64,000 nt of DNA from positions 682,001 through 746,000 of the forward strand of contig LUGG01000011.1 of NCBI GenBank assembly GCA_001683735.1, written 5' to 3'. The DNA comes from Grifola frondosa. Its lineage: Eukaryota; Basidiomycota; Agaricomycetes; Polyporales; Grifolaceae. How positions within the stretch are numbered: the first letter of the stretch is position 1; every line of letters starts with the position of its first letter. The notes under the pieces were generated by a model. That model did no database searches and had not been told where the DNA came from. It saw only the letters and a program-made list of their open reading frames with translations. The position numbers were made by a program, and so were the translations under genes. Of the stretch, positions 47,309-57,905 are shown in pieces.

Positions 47309-48912
47309 ATGTCCGGGACGAGCGAGCAACCGTTCAAAATCTCCGTATCTGACTCTGATATCGAGTTGCTGCACAAGAAACTTGAGCTTGCTCGCTTGCC
47401 TGACGAGCTCGACGAAGCAGGCTGGGAATATGGAGTTCCCCTCACTGATGTGCAGCGCCTCATAGCTCGTTGGAAGAACGGATTCGACTGGAGGAAGGCG
47501 GAGGCCAAGATCAATGAACTGCCGCAATTCACGCGGGATATCGAGGTCGACGGGTTTGGGACCCTCGATATACACTATATTCACCAGAAGAGCAAGGTCC
47601 AAGGTGCCATCCCCCTCTTGTTCGTCCATGGATGTGAGTTATTTGTTGTTAACACCAACCACACGACATAATGAGCATATCGCCGCAGGGCCTGGCCATT
47701 TTTTGGAAGTGCGAAAGATTCTACCCTTGCTCACAGCAGAATCGTCAGAGCATCCGAGTTTCCATGTCGTCGCTCTGAGTCTCCCCAACTTCGGATTTTC
47801 TGAAGGACCAAAGAAGAAGGGCTTTGGGCAGAAACAATATGCTGAGGTGTGTATGTGTGCATCTTGAAAGGCTTCATTCATAGACCATCTCATCTGTCCA
47901 GGTGTCCAACAAACTCATGCTTGCGTTAGGATACGATGGATATGGTGAATCCAGCGCCCACGCTTCAAATTTGCAGGACACTCTCTCATACACTTTTTAT
48001 TATCGCAGTTGTCCAAGGAGGAGACTGGGGCTTTATAGTAAGCTTGCACTATTTGCCAACCATTGATCCGTCTTCTCATCCCATTTCAGATCGGTCGCAA
48101 CTTGGCCACATTCTCCAGTGTTAAGGCATGGCATACCAATCTTCCACTGTGGGTTGCCTTCTCAATGCTAAACATGACACGGACTCATTCACCATCGTGC
48201 GCGACAGTGGCACTCCTCCGTCCTTGATATCACATCCACTTCTTTTTCTCTCCAATCTCTTGATACCTCGCACCGCTGCGGAACGTCGGGGTTGGAGCGG
48301 ACGGCGCGACATCGCAGCAAAGGAATGGGTTATATGCACGAACAATCCACACAGCCGCAGACGTTGGGATATAGTTTGGAAGATTCACCCGCGGGTCTGC
48401 TAGCATGGATCTACGAGAAGCTCGTACTGTGGTCTGACGGGTATGCTTGGGAAGACGACGAAGGTACGTCGTGATTTCTGTTCTACACAAACCCTGGCCG
48501 AACTCAGATGGTTTATGTCTATTAGTGCTGGAGTGGGTCTCAGTGTACTGGTTTTCACGTGCAGGACCAGCGGCATCTGTGCGCATTTACTACGAGATCA
48601 ATGCAGAGGGGTCGATTTGGGGTAATGGGCCGAAGAGCTCTACCCCGCTTGGGCTCTCTTACTTCCCGAAAGAGATAGTCGTCGTCCCGAAATCGTGAGT
48701 AAGCCTTTTTCGTCTCAAATAATGTAATTGACGTTATTGGACTAAGATGGGCACGCACAATTGGTAAGGTGGTCTTTGAAGCAGAACACACGAGCGGTGG
48801 GCACTTCGCGGCGGTCGAGAAGCATGAGGAGCTCGTTGGTGATTTGCGGAAGATGTTCGCGAAGAAAGGACCTGCATACGGTGTTGTACGTGGGAAGAGT
48901 GGTTATGCATAG
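47309..48912 (+). CDS. Epoxide hydrolase (microsomal/juvenile-hormone type), copy 1
   Basis: Alpha/beta-hydrolase that opens epoxides to diols. The N-terminal epoxide hydrolase domain is [60 protein letters not shown] and [18 protein letters not shown]. The oxyanion motif is LLFVHG|WPGHFLEV; then [20 protein letters not shown]. The nucleophile Asp is in VVQGGDWGF. The lid and proton-donor Tyr region is [20 protein letters not shown] and [19 protein letters not shown], with [20 protein letters not shown]. The acid is probably in the EAEHTSGG region and the catalytic His is in [15 protein letters not shown]. One frame break at the G4 run 48288-48291; one more G gives [18 protein letters not shown] close paralogue lies at 61738-63254 (-) and a remnant at 53056-53250 (-). 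Confidence 0.87.
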
Positions 48913-49095
48913 GAAGCGCATCAGCGATTCGGAAGGGGCAGTCTTATCCTGGGCCACTGCTTGATAATTGTGAATATAAATACCATGGAATATCTGTCCG
49001 AAGTCAGAAAACATGAGACAAATAGTACATATGGTAGATGAACTGTGAATTTCTAAGAGCGAACAGTTCAAACTTTCATCGCCGAACAGAGCAAT

Positions 49096-51007
49096 CTACC
49101 AGGCCGGCCAGTACCGGTGAGGATACTCATTGCAATAATCTGGTACCTCCATGGAGGGCGGTTGCTCGTAAGTTGCCACCTCGACGATATCAACGTAGGC
49201 CGACAACGCGTGGTGTATAAACTCCACTTCCCGCTGCTCGTCGTTTGACGTATCCACAGACCAGTCGCCCTCTTGGACCTTGCCATCAGCATCCCAGCCA
49301 CTGCTGGTGGAATACGGGTGTGCTTTGCGTTGCACGACCAGATGTCTGATGCGGTACCCATGCTCTGCACGTTTCTTAGCAACATAGACCAGAGGAAGAG
49401 CTTGGAAGAAGTTTGTGTCCTGGTAGATGCGCAAGGAATCTAACGCGGGGAAGAGCGGGGCACCTGTATCTGGTGGTAGCAACGCATCTAGGGGCACGTC
49501 GTGTAGTAGCACAAGCGTGGTAACCCCAGGGAACATGGCGGAAATTACGTCGAATTGGGACTCCATACAATATGGACGCCGTGAGCGGACGACAGAGAAC
49601 CAGAGCTCCTGGATGTCCACCGCAGCCAAGGCAGGGAAGAAAGGTAAAACGAACTCTGGGGATTCGATCTCGCTCTCCACACGTATGCCAGACGAGGATC
49701 CGCATGCAGTTATGTGGATGCTGCTGCTGAGAATCTGAATGTGTGCCCTTTCCGCTCGATTGACGGTGGCTAGTCGCAGGTCGTCGAGCACACAAAGCTC
49801 TGTTTCTCTCAATCCATAGATCCGTGTGAGACTACCTGCCGGTGAAATGATATGTTCCAAGAACCATCTAATGACAGCCACGCAATCGAAGCGAATAAAG
49901 GCATGATTGGGAGCGCCGATGGAAAGGCGCCGCAACGCCCTCAGAGTGATAGATTCCATGGAATGATTTGGCAGCTTCAGAAAGGGTAGGAACCCATCCA
50001 GGACGATATCTTGGAGGTTCGGGCACAGAGAAATGAACCCAATCAGGTCCACACCTGTCCACTGAATGGGGGAAAAGGTCGAGGCATATACAGAGCCGCA
50101 TTAGAGACACGAAATGGTCTGTTGGGAGCCAGGAGACGTTCTTCAAGATTATGGTTTTCAAGTTCGGTGCTTCTGTTTGGAACAGCGTTGTGAGCGGTGA
50201 TAGTTGAGTGCCAGGGACATTAATATCGAGGTCTGTGGTGTGAGAAATAGTGAGATATTCGAGCTGCGAAGGAAGGAAGGGGAACATGGGAGACGTTGCA
50301 TCATTAGGCATGGTGTAAGAGCAGCAATCAAAGAAATGGAGTTCCTTGAATCGGGATCCATCCGAGGAGAACAGCTGCTCCATTGAGCTATTTGGACGAT
50401 AGCAGTCCACATAGATCTTCAAGGAATACCCTCTTGAGTAAGAGAGTGCTCTGGCCACGTTATAAGGGTCATTGTACTCATCCTTGACGTTGGTCCATAG
50501 GGCGGGTAGCCCTAATGCGACATCGCGCCAATGATGACAGACGCGGGTCAACGGAAGGATCTCATCCGGATTCTGGTATGAATATTCCCACAGCGCGATC
50601 TCCTCTCCAAATTGAGAAGACACATGCTGAAATATCAGGCCCAATATCTCTGGAGGTAGTTTGTTGACTGCACAACGCGAATTGGTGGTGTGCCGCACTA
50701 AGGAAACACCGATATTGAGGCGTTCGTGCAGGGTTTGCAGCTTCGGATATTCAAGTTAATACGGCATAACAAACTGATTCTGCCATCCTAGACTTACGAT
50801 TTTTAAACTGTGTACACAACACGTTGCAGCGTGAAGTTGGATTTCCACTTGCAGATGTGCCGCGACATACCTGAATCGTGACCGTGATTGACGTAGCTCA
50901 GCTATAAAAGCATCCATAATTTGAACAGCGGGTATGTTTTCGACCGGAACATCGAGGAGATCCATTTTCAAGAGACAATGCAAGGTTACAATAGGTTGTA
51001 CCGCCAC
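49096..51007 (-). CDS. F-box protein, 3 exons
   Basis: Putative SCF ubiquitin-ligase substrate adaptor of the expanded basidiomycete F-box family. Exon 1 (from 51007; an in-frame Met at 50965 is an alternative) encodes a coiled region (FIAELRQSRSRFRYVAAHLQ). The intron (about 50802-50743) joins to LQTLHERLNIGVSLVRHTTN and the F-box: NKLPPEILGLIFQHVS, then LPLTRVCHHWRDVALGLPALW. Leucine-rich, LRR-like segments follow (FKELHFFDCC, LEYLTISHTTDLDINVP, APNLKTIILKNVSWLP). The second intron (about 50112-50063) gives WTGVDLIGFISLCPNLQDI and the rest reads to PHRYWPAW. Reading frame and splice phases are intact. Confidence 0.85.
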
Positions 51008-51353
51008 GGTCTTCAGGTTTCACTGCGATGAATGAGTAAATAAACACCAGTCAGAAAGTAATATAACCCAAGGATAATTATCACCGTTTCAATTCCGAAA
51101 GATCACAGAAGTAAGGATTAGGTCGATGCAGGTCGATGTCTCAAGTCGCTGTTGCTGTATCCCTTCAGAGCAGTAGGCGCCAGTAATCTGCGATGTGACG
51201 TCACGGTGGCGTCTTACTGGGGTTGGCTGGAGCGAAAGGGGCCAGTGCTGGCCTAGCGGCAGGCAGGGCACTTATTACTAGTCCGAACCCTTTCTCTTCT
51301 CTACTTATCCCCCTCACATCTACAACAAGTTCCGCTTTTTCTCAGTCTGAACA
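51008..51353. other. Divergent promoter region between F-box and RRM genes
   Basis: Short region with a C/T-rich stretch just upstream of the ATG at 51354 (tctcttctctacttatcccc). No gene. Confidence 0.5.
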
Positions 51354-52456
51354 ATGACGACGTACACCGTTCATGTGCGTATTTTCACGGCCTGAGGCGG
51401 AGCTCGGAGTCGGGGCACGCTTGGGGGTTCCTACTGCGGAGAGCGACACTGACGATGCCCACCAGGTTTCCAACCTCTCCCCTACGACGACAGAGCAGCA
51501 CATCAGCGATTTCTTCACGTGTGTACCGCGATATTATTATGCCACACCAGCTAATTTTTCTTCAGGTTTTGCGGCAAGATCGAATCCATCGACTTCTCAT
51601 CTGACAAGCACACTGCGACGATCAACTTCGAAAAGCCCTCTGCGGCCAAGACTGCACTGATGCTGAACGGCGGAACCCTCGATGGCGCCCATCTCATCAT
51701 CACCAGTGATACGGTGCACCCGGACCACGACGAGGGCCAAGCGAAGGATGTGCCGTATGAGCAGAGCGACAAGCCCAGGGCCGGAAGTAAGTCCTCTCCT
51801 TGTGGCTGCATCTCGCATACAGACGGCTGATCTCACGCAGTCGCGGCGGAGTATCTCGCGCGAGGCTACACGCTCTCCGACCAGATCCTAGAGCGGGCAA
51901 TCGATATTGACCAAAAGCACGGCATCTCGTCCCGCTTTTTGTCGTACATCCAGAATCTGGACTCGACCATTGGTGCGAAGGCCCTCGGTCCCGAGAAGAC
52001 CATCTCTGGAAAGGTCCAGGAGACGCTCGCGAGCGCGACACAGCAGGCACGTGCGGTAGATGAGCAGAAGGGCATTAGCAAGCAGGCAGGCGATGTAGGT
52101 CCCGCATATATCCATTTCAAAGACATTTCTCATTTTAGATATTGCATAGTACTACAGCCGCGCGCTCGCCTCGCCATTTGGCCAGAAGGTATTCTCGTTC
52201 TACACGACCACCTCGAAGCAAATTCACGATATCCACGAGGAAGCACGTCGTATCGCCGACACGCATAAGGCCGGTACGTCATTGTCTCCGTCTGGTGATG
52301 CACTTCTAGTTACGATGTTGTTCTGTGCGTGATTTTGTAGCGGCTTCGGGCGCACCGGGCGCTGCATCTCCTCCGACCGTGCCGGCGCCTGGATCCGCCG
52401 GCGCAGGTATCACGGGTGCAGAGGTAAAGACGACGGAAGCACCCACCGTCGTTTAA
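51354..52456 (+). CDS. RRM-domain RNA-binding protein (fission yeast Vip1-like)
   Basis: Single RNA-recognition motif at the N-terminus: MTTYTVH|VSNLSPTTTEQHIS (RNP2 VHVSNL), DFFTFCGKIESIDF, TATINFEKPSAAKTALMLNG (RNP1-like TATINFEK). The C-terminal two-thirds are helical: IAAEYLARGYTLSDQILERA, SRFLSYIQNLDSTIGAKALG and LASATQQARAVDEQKGISKQ, then YYSRALASPFGQKVFSFYTT and SKQIHDIHEEARRIADTHKA. The Ala/Pro/Gly-rich tail ends TTEAPTVV. This matches the Vip1-type group, an RRM plus a senescence-like helical domain. Five or six short introns, all in phase; intact. The promoter side is pyrimidine-rich. Confidence 0.82.
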
Positions 52457-53055
52457 ATCTGAACAAAGAAGAAAGGATGAACCAGAATATTCAGTGTATT
52501 ACCATGCATTTGTGGACATAAGTATATGGTGTAGCTGCATCAGAGTTTATGCTGTTGCTGAAGGCTCGGTTCGGGACATAATGCTTTCGACTTTACTGAT
52601 ATTTGTAGCTCGATGAATGTTATTACTTTGTATTGACATGTTCACGTATACGTAGCGGGTTGCTTGGAATTTGCTGCTCACACCATATGCATTGTCTTAA
52701 TCCAATGTTTGACGCGGGATTAACGGTGTGGTGTTCATCGCTTGTTTTGTGACTCGTTACGGCAAACTGTACAGTGGCACCCGTTCGTTTGCCGTTTATT
52801 AATGAGTTATAGTTGTAGGACGCCGTTATTCCGTTAAACTTGAGTATATCTCCTCAGATGCTTCTACGCACAGCATACATCACATCCTACAATTAAGTTT
52901 GCTCCAGGTAGGTCTGGACGCATCCTCAGACCTGGCTCACCATCTTGGGGCTTCTCCATCCGTAAGAGCTGTGGTTTATACACATGGTCTGACCACAAGC
53001 AAATTACAAGTAAGCTGACGGCTCAAGTCATTATAAAGACTCATCGTATTCTAAC
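52457..53055. other. Intergenic region, no gene seen
   Basis: A+T-rich 3' flank of the RRM gene; stops in every frame. Confidence 0.5.
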
Positions 53056-53250
53056 TTTTATTTTGGAGCCCATGCGTACCCATCGTTCCCACGGAGAGCA
53101 CCATACGCAGGTCCTTCCTTTGCGAACATTTTCCGTAAGTCGCCGACAAGCTCTCTGGCTCCTCAATTGCAGCAAAGTGCCCGCCGCTCGTGTGATCGGC
53201 TCCGACCATGACATTGTGCGTAAATATTTTCGTAGACTGCGAGCGATAGA
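53056..53250 (-). pseudogene. 3' remnant of an epoxide hydrolase gene
   Basis: On the minus strand [18 protein letters not shown] is followed, in the next frame, by [20 protein letters not shown] and a final DGYA. It matches the end of the epoxide hydrolase genes at 47309 ([17 protein letters not shown]...) and 61738 (HLSGGHFAAHEKPAEL...). It begins at the position of their last exon and nothing upstream matches the N-terminal domain, nucleophile or lid. A truncated duplicate. Confidence 0.72.
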
Positions 53251-53339
53251 CAAGTACTCACGATTTAGAGAGGAAACGCTCATAAGGGAATCCCGAGGGG
53301 AATAGTATTCTTCGTATCGTCCTCAATAATTGACTCGCC

Positions 53340-53620
53340 CGACGCATCAGCAAAACTCAAATTTCGCTTTATTACCTTTCTCGAACTTATTTTCCTTATT
53401 TGAAGACAAAAAAGGGCAAAAAGAAATATCAAGTGATATCAGAAGCCGAGCTCACTGCACATCAGGCGAAATTTGCCCTTGGGGAAATCCGCGGCAAATC
53501 TAAAATTTCCTGAAGTTATCCTTTCAATTTCCTCTCTGGGAAATTTGTCGCAAATCAGCATCGAATGAGCCATTTCTTGTGAATTTCCCTTGAATTTCCT
53601 GTTCGAGCTAGCGCACGCCT
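53340..53620 (+). repeat. Left arm of a weak inverted repeat, rich in AAATTTCC-type tracts
   Basis: Contains cactgcacatcaggcgaaat followed by ttgcccttggggaaat and several gggaaattt/aaatttcc palindromic tracts. A reverse-complement counterpart, cactgcatgtcagggcaaaa then tttgccgccgggaaat, lies near 55460-55515. Similarity is patchy. Confidence 0.4.
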
Positions 53621-53648
53621 GCCTGGCTGCACCGTTGCTTGGTATTTA

Positions 53649-53674
53649 CTAGAGAATATATATATATATATATG
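53649..53674. repeat. (TA)n microsatellite
   Basis: atatatatatatatatat tract within agagaatata...tgtatgc; about ten TA units. Confidence 0.8.
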
Positions 53675-54079
53675 TATGCACAGATATACTCATAGCCAGC
53701 TAGTTATAGAGCTCGAGTTGATGTAGTACATACATGAGAGCAGCTGGATCCGCTCGAGTCTGAACATTCAAGGATATATGTAACATGCCACTGAAAGAAG
53801 CCAGGTAGGATCTGCAGGTTCGACGTGTGCGGTATACGTAGAGGCCTATAGCAACATGATGAATAAGTCCAAATGCACGATATCTCGTAACACACTCACT
53901 GCTACAGCCCGCATGCCCGCCGGGTAGCAGAAGCCATGTCCGTCCCGCACAGGGTTCCGCCATCGCCGTCAAGCGCACCGGTATCCAAACGACCCAGAAC
54001 GGCCACACAGCCGTCGACAGCGGGAGCCGGTAGATTGCCACAGTTTCTCCCCATTTTTAAACAGCCTCTTTCCCCGCAT

Positions 54080-54580
54080 CCTCAGCTTCACCCCACTGCA
54101 GCCCACACAACGTATACCTCGAGCACGGCCAAATGCCTAGCCGCGAAGAACGGTATCGTGCGGAACATGTCGAGCACGTTCTTCCTGCAACCGTGATGAA
54201 TCATGAATACATTGGAGCGAGACGCAGTCGCTCGCGCATACCTGGATGCCCAGCCGTCGCGCCGCTGGATGGCCCATATGCGCGCGTATCGTCCTGCATG
54301 GAAGGCACGCACCCGGGTATGGCAGGATCGCCGGGTCGATGAGTACGAGCGACGAGAAGACACTGGGTACATGATTGCTGTGAGCATCCTGTGCGAGCTG
54401 CCGGGTGGTAGTGTTCATGAGCACCGAGCGCGAGCGGGAGGAGTAACGGTGCTTACATGGTGTAGTCGCCGAAGGAGTATCTCACGCCGAGGTGCGTGCG
54501 CTCGTGGAGCCCGTGCTGGATGTGGGAGGCGGCAGTTGAGTCGGGGAGGTGTGGGAGGTGCATTGGCAAGGGAGAGACAT
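54080..54580 (-). pseudogene. Alpha/beta-hydrolase gene remnant
   Basis: Minus-strand pieces in different frames resemble one basidiomycete alpha/beta-hydrolase family: HGLHERTHLGVRYSFGDYT near 54500, an intron-like gtaagc...cacag, then SVFSSLVLIDPAILPYPG, RRDGWASR and IPFFAARHLAVLEVYVVWAA with a stop. The order is right but the frame changes at least twice and the parts after the final block are absent. The stretch is markedly G+C-rich. Probably a decayed gene or captured fragment. Confidence 0.5.
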
Positions 54581-55384
54581 ATAAAATAATGGATTGCTTA
54601 ATGATAATGGTATTGTACCAGCAATTATTCACGCACCAGGAGCTTTCATGACTTTCTCTCGCCGACGCACTTCCACTGGACTGGGGAAATCACCAGCAAG
54701 ATGATGTCGTTGACAAGGATGTCCTCCAATGCAACACCCTACTTGTCTGCGATGTCAAATGCAATCGCCTCGCGTCTCGTCAAGGCGCTCTCCAAGTACG
54801 TATGAATTTGACAAAGACAGAGCGTTGATCTGCCGCTCTTGCTTGGTTGCGATGATCTGACAGCAAGTCAGCACAACATCCGGTGTACACAGACGCAACA
54901 GCTCACTGAAGACGTTCACTGCATCGGATCAGTGCTGGGGAGGCAGCCGACTTGGGCTCGAGCTCCATTGATGTGCACGCCGTGGTTGCACGTCCTCGAT
55001 CGCGTCGATATGTGCAACGAGAATGTCCGTATCAGTATATGCTACGAAAAAAAGTATCCTGGCTGCCAAGACATACCTGAGAGTATCGGCAGAGTAATAT
55101 AATCCTCTATTGACATGAATATTGTCGAATACGTTCTCGACACTGGAACGTAGCAGGGCGTTAGAAATGTTAAGTTCGAGCGAGATATCAGAATCAGGGC
55201 TGCGCGAGCACAGCATGCTTGCTTGGTGGAAGGTTCACATCTGCAGTGCCAAGGTTGGAAAATGAAGGAGAGGGCGAGCGCGAAACTCGGAAAGCCGATG
55301 GGCAGTGTTGTACAGAGACCAAGGCAAGAGTACCGGTAGACGCGACTTAGATGCGACAACGCATCTGTCACATGATCGATTGAT

Positions 55385-55665
55385 CATCCATAACTTTTCC
55401 TGCGAAGGAAAAGCAAAGGAAATATGAATTCTAGCAAATACGTAGGAAATCTGTGGGAAATTCAAGATTTCCCCCTCATTTCCCGGCGGCAAATTTTGCC
55501 CTGACATGCAGTGGCTATGATCGGAAATAAGGAACTGAAAGATAATTAAGACTATCCAAGAACTCAAAGGAAGACAAGGAAACACATTTAGGTGCAAATA
55601 TCGCAAATATCAAGAAATTGAAAGGGTAATAAGACACTCTCAGGCCATCCAAAGGCAGAAGAGCA
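55385..55665 (-). repeat. Right arm of the weak inverted repeat
   Basis: Reverse complement of this segment aligns patchily with 53340-53620 (shared block agccactgca...tcaggg...aaatttgcc...ggaaat). The two arms enclose about 1.8 kb containing the hydrolase remnant. Confidence 0.4.
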
Positions 55666-55869
55666 ATAATCACGATATGTCCTTATTTTCCTTATTGTTC
55701 TAGGTGATCTTTGATGACTTTTCTTATTCAAACGAGAGTGAAAAAAGAAAGAAAAGAGTGAAAAGTTGGATAAGTTGATTTTGAAACTTCCTAGCGCATA
55801 CTCTGCGGAACTGGAGCCGGGATGTATGGATGACGCTAATCGCACGATGTGCGACGCGTAATGCTCACC

Positions 55870-56960
55870 AAATGCTACTTCACCATATGCTGCTTCTCGT
55901 GGTCAAACAAAATGCACTGTGCGGTGAGCCGCATGCGGGGTGCCACACGAGACCCACGGTATGGCGACTCAGTCTCAACATCCGCAGCTTTGCATGCGCA
56001 GCAGACCCGGACTCGCTGTTCCTGATGGAGACTGCAAAGTAGAAAGTGACGCTGAAGAAGAACGGCACTACTATGGTCGGCTGGCAGCGTCCACGTGAAG
56101 CGAATGCGGATGATGACTAGGACGAGGGCGCGCCACAGAGGGAGCTGATGGGCGAGCGACAGCGATGCATGAATGTCAGGCCAGTGCGGAAGATGGCAGT
56201 ATGTGGCGCGGGAGGCAGCGTGCTGTCTGTCAGCGCGCTGAAATAAAATATTACAAACAGCAGCGCGAGGTCGTGCACAGACACCGCGCTGCGGCAGGCA
56301 GCCCGAATGCTGCCGGGGTCCCCGCCGCACCCATGCTCGCCGCCGCCGCCTCAGGGTAGAACAGCGGGAGGAGCTCATCGAGTAGCTGCGTGCGCGCGAC
56401 GGCGCCGAAGGACCAGGGCACCTGCACTAGGTACAGGTCGCACAGCTGGGCAGCGCGAGGCCATGGCAGGAGGTGTGCGGGATCTGGTGCAGGGAGGGCA
56501 AGTCGGAGGGGGAGGCGGGGAAGGACGACGTGAGGTGTGTCACAGTGGCGGGTAGTATGGGTGAGGTTGGGGAGGAGATCGAGGTCGGCGAGGTCAGTTC
56601 ATTCTGTGGGTGTGCGGGTAAATTGAGTGGTCAAAGCAGTAGACGGAGAGGATGTACGTACCAGTAGGAGGCTGTGAGAGACAGCGAGCGGGAATGGTCA
56701 GACAAATGGAGACACAAACGACATGGGGGACGTACCTCGGAGCCCGCAGAGTGGCCGTGGAACATCGCCGCACCGTCGTCGCGCAGTGCCAGCGTGCCGA
56801 ACGCGAGGTGCCACGCGCGAAGCTCTGGGGATTGCTGTTGCCAGTGATGCGGAAGGGGGTCTCGCCCGCAGTGACACAGTAGTACAGGAACAGGCGTGAA
56901 CGCGAGGAGGGAACGGAGTTTGAAAGACTTTGTGTGATTTGTGCGTGTGAGTCATGTGCA
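55870..56960. other. G+C-rich region with overlapping ORFs, no supported gene
   Basis: Several frames stay open on both strands because of high G+C content. A minus-strand segment (about 56340-56470) reads CDLYLVQVPWSFGAVARTQL followed by LDELLPLFYPEAAAA, which faintly recalls the middle domain of fungal Zn2Cys6 regulators, too weak to call. Confidence 0.3.
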
Positions 56961-57009
56961 CACTGCCACATTTGGAAGTGTATGTTGAACTTCGTGCAAG
57001 TACTCTTCT

Positions 57010-57905
57010 CTTGCTCGTCTCCCATGCAGGCCTTGTCGCCGCACGAACAAGGATGCAAGCATGCCCATTTGTGAAGGAGAGCAGCGCCATGCACCGCACA
57101 TGGTACGTGCTTTGGCTTCGGATTGGGTGTTGGCTGACCTGACTGCAAGTCGCGCGGCGACTTGGGCATGTTTGTGCTCGCCGCGCAGACGTCCGAGTTC
57201 TGCACTACGAGCCCGTCATCGGGTACCCGCCGAAGGCACATGCTAGCATCCCGTGCGAGATCCTCACAGAGCACCCGGAGGTGAACGTCTGCGACGACCT
57301 CGTCGACTGTTCCATAGATATCTGCTCGGTCGAGGTGCGTCGTCCTGCTCACCCGTTCGCTCGATCGCGCCCAGCTGACGGCCTGCATGGCGCAGGTGCC
57401 CTGGCTGTTCCAGGACAACTTCAACCATGCGGACACCCGGTGCGACTTCGCGTACAGCGCGCTCACGTCGGACCTGCTCATGAAAAATATATTCTGCTAC
57501 ATCGTGAAAGACGGCTACGCCGCGCGCGTCACAGGTACTAGGAGCTATGATGCTGTCAGGTGTGTGCACTTTATCTGCTGGATATGTATCTCAACGCAGT
57601 GGCCGCATGCAGTGAGGATATCCTGTCACGCTGGATGTTCCCGCTCGTGCCAGACAACAACCGCCTAGGCGGGCACTTGCACGAGCACCTCCATGGGTAC
57701 AGATACATCACAAAATATAACTCCGTCATCCTCTCCGGTATGTCCCCCTCCCTTCCCTCTCTCCACCCAGCTCACCCGCCCACAGAACATGCAAGATCGG
57801 GCCGAACATGCTCGTCGGCGGGCGCACACAGATCATGACGATATGCGCGTCCGGCATTGGGCAGCGCTGCACGGGCAATGGGTGGCATGGCGGGGTGAAG
57901 AGGCA
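57010..57905 (+). pseudogene. Partial eIF2B epsilon (GCD6) gene copy
   Basis: Translation initiation factor eIF2B, catalytic epsilon subunit, middle part only. Pieces in order: NKDASMP then FVKESSAMHRT (compare the nucleotidyltransferase region), GMFVLAAQTSE, LHYEPVIGYPPKAHASIPCE, ILTEHPEVNVCDDLVDCSID, ICSVE joined by an intron to VPWLFQDNFNHADTRCDFAY, SALTSDLLMKNIFCYIVKDG, YAARV, SEDILSRWMFPLVPDNNRLG, GHLHEHLHGYRYITKYNSVI and finally CKIGPNMLVGGRTQIM with GIGQRCTGNG. Introns remain, so it came from DNA, not a retrocopy. The N-terminal half of the transferase domain and the C-terminal W2/HEAT domain are absent and frames shift. The functional gene must be elsewhere. Confidence 0.82.

Noticed and set aside
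56340..56470. Fragment of a Zn2Cys6 transcription factor
   Set aside because: Only a faint, short resemblance in a G+C-rich stretch where all frames stay open.
56594..57481. 295-codon minus-strand ORF
   Set aside because: Overlaps the eIF2B epsilon fragment, which clearly reads on the plus strand; composition reflects high G+C content.
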